From positions 1 to 17,950 of the forward strand of contig RBNI01002629.1 in NCBI GenBank assembly GCA_003990745.1: a stretch of 17,950 nucleotides of DNA, written 5' to 3'. This document shows positions 17,001-17,950 of the stretch, one piece after another. The position numbers and the translations under genes are program-made. Numbering within the stretch: the first letter of the stretch is position 1; each line of letters begins with the position of its first letter. This stretch comes from Jimgerdemannia flammicorona. Its lineage: Eukaryota > Mucoromycota > Endogonomycetes > Endogonales > Endogonaceae. Below the pieces are notes generated by a model that did no database searches, was not told where the DNA came from, and worked only from the letters and a program-made list of their open reading frames with translations.

Positions 17001-17950
17001 GACCAAAGAAGACCCCAGCTGTCACTATTTAAAGCAAGACTCAACTTGAGGAGATTGATCAAGACATGGAGTTAGATGAAGCTGCCCACCAAATCATTGA
17101 AGGCACTACTCCAGTCTCAGGAGAAAGTGAAAGCAAGAAGGAACAGAAGCTGCATAAGACCAAGATCCACCAGTATGACATCTACAAGGACCTCAAGAAA
17201 CAGAAGGTCAATGCCACTTTTGGACAACTAGCCAAAGTCCCTGCCTTCAGAGAGCAGTTGAGAGTAGGACTTGCAACTACTGCCAAGAATCAAGAGTACA
17301 AGATTGTAGAAGCTCACAATGCACAGGAAGAATCTGAGAACTTAGGTGAAGAATACGAAGACCAGTGAAAGACATCAGCCTATATCCCCTGCCAGATCAA
17401 AGACTGTATCTTTGATGCCATCATTGATACCAGTACTGGAGGATACCTCATGAACAAGAAGGCAATTGACTGCCTAGGTTGAGACATTGAAGAGTCCACC
17501 AAGATGGTCTATATTACAGCAGATGATACATAAGCTACCCCCCTTGGCAAAATCCAAGAAGTCCCCATCAAGATAGGAGGAGCTACTATCCCAGTAGATG
17601 TGATTGTTACAAGTGCCACCAACTATGACATCCTCATTGGCAACCAATGGCTTCACAAGGCCAAGGCCATCATTGACCTCAATGCCCAGAAGATACAGAT
17701 CAACTACAGAGGGAGAAAGGTATGAGTCTCTATCAATATCCACAAAGGAGTCCTATCAGACATGGAGGAAGGAGATGAAGAGGACACAGAGGTCTTCATA
17801 TACTCAGTGAACAAGAACAAGAGCAAGACACCCAAGCTCACAGATGAGCAGTGGTACAACAAGATCATCGATGGCTATGCCCCTCAAGGAAGATGCCCCC
17901 ATGGTACTAGGATGTACTGCTCTGAACACCTTAATGACTGCTGGTCCTGT
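17001..17950 (+). pseudogene. pre-protease, aspartic protease and Cys/His motif of element B (partial)
   Basis: In the frame of the zinc knuckle the sequence begins with a basic GRPKK patch near 16998-17012 and a DLKKQKVNATFGQLAKVPAF segment (17186-17245), usual before Ty3 proteases. The protease follows: AIIDTSTGGYL, with D-T-S-T (17426-17437) where the family has D-T-G-A, and NYDILIGNQWL (17621-17653, the conserved I-x-G-x-x-W). Downstream is an acidic stretch (MEEGDEEDTE), then GRCPHGTRMYCSEHLNDCWS, with its final Cys ending exactly at the window edge. Stops at about 17366, 17480, 17531 and 17723 break it. RT and any dUTPase of B would lie beyond the window. Confidence 0.78.

Larger units (their letters stand above)
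15414..17950 (+). mobile_element. Ty3/gypsy element B, 5' part, running off the window
   Basis: LTR, leader, gag with a Ty3-type capsid and knuckle, and a protease follow in order on the plus strand; the window ends before RT. Its gag differs strongly from that of element A, so it is a separate family. The protease layout and the RCPH Cys/His motif after it are shared with A, which suggests a related lineage. Frameshifts and stops show it is decayed. Confidence 0.8.

Noticed and set aside
16463..17062. A 199-codon minus-strand open frame with hydrophobic stretches.
   Set aside because: It overlaps gag B antisense; the sense strand carries capsid and zinc-knuckle motifs.

Overview
This window is a eukaryotic transposable-element graveyard. 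I found no host gene, rRNA, tRNA gene or CRISPR array. The host is most likely a fungus with a large, repeat-rich, CpG-depleted genome. Supporting this, the copia-type primer site matches the fungal form of the initiator tRNA anticodon arm (GAGCCC; plants and animals usually give GGGCCC), and only one CpG occurs in the 480 bases 11161-11640. The species cannot be named from the sequence.

Layout. (1) About 1-5600, minus strand: a LINE (non-LTR retrotransposon). ORF1 lies at about 5583-3710. ORF2 (endonuclease, reverse transcriptase, C-terminal CCHC zinc finger) runs from 3640 to beyond position 1. (2) About 5690-12596, plus strand: Ty3/gypsy element A. It has a 5' LTR with 67-bp repeats, a Pro-tRNA-like primer site, gag with an intact zinc knuckle, a protease, a Cys-rich acidic segment, a complete five-motif dUTPase domain, RT and RNase H, and the start of an integrase. 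(3) 12597 to about 14350: a Ty1/copia 5' end (LTR, half-tRNA primer site, decayed gag) cutting into the integrase of A. (4) About 14386-15407: an unrecognised decayed ORF with a very acidic tail that stops 6 bases before the next LTR. (5) 15414-17950: the 5' part of Ty3/gypsy element B (LTR with four 35-bp repeats, gag, protease), running off the window.

Every coding region is broken, mostly by TGA and TAG stops that fit C-to-T or G-to-A changes, with some single-base frameshifts. Several hits fall on catalytic or metal-binding positions.

The standout observation is the dUTPase (10156-10569) placed between protease and RT of element A, next to two Cys/His motifs, one of which recurs downstream of the protease in element B. 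This suggests a Ty3/gypsy lineage with an enlarged pol that carries nucleotide-sanitising and zinc-binding modules.
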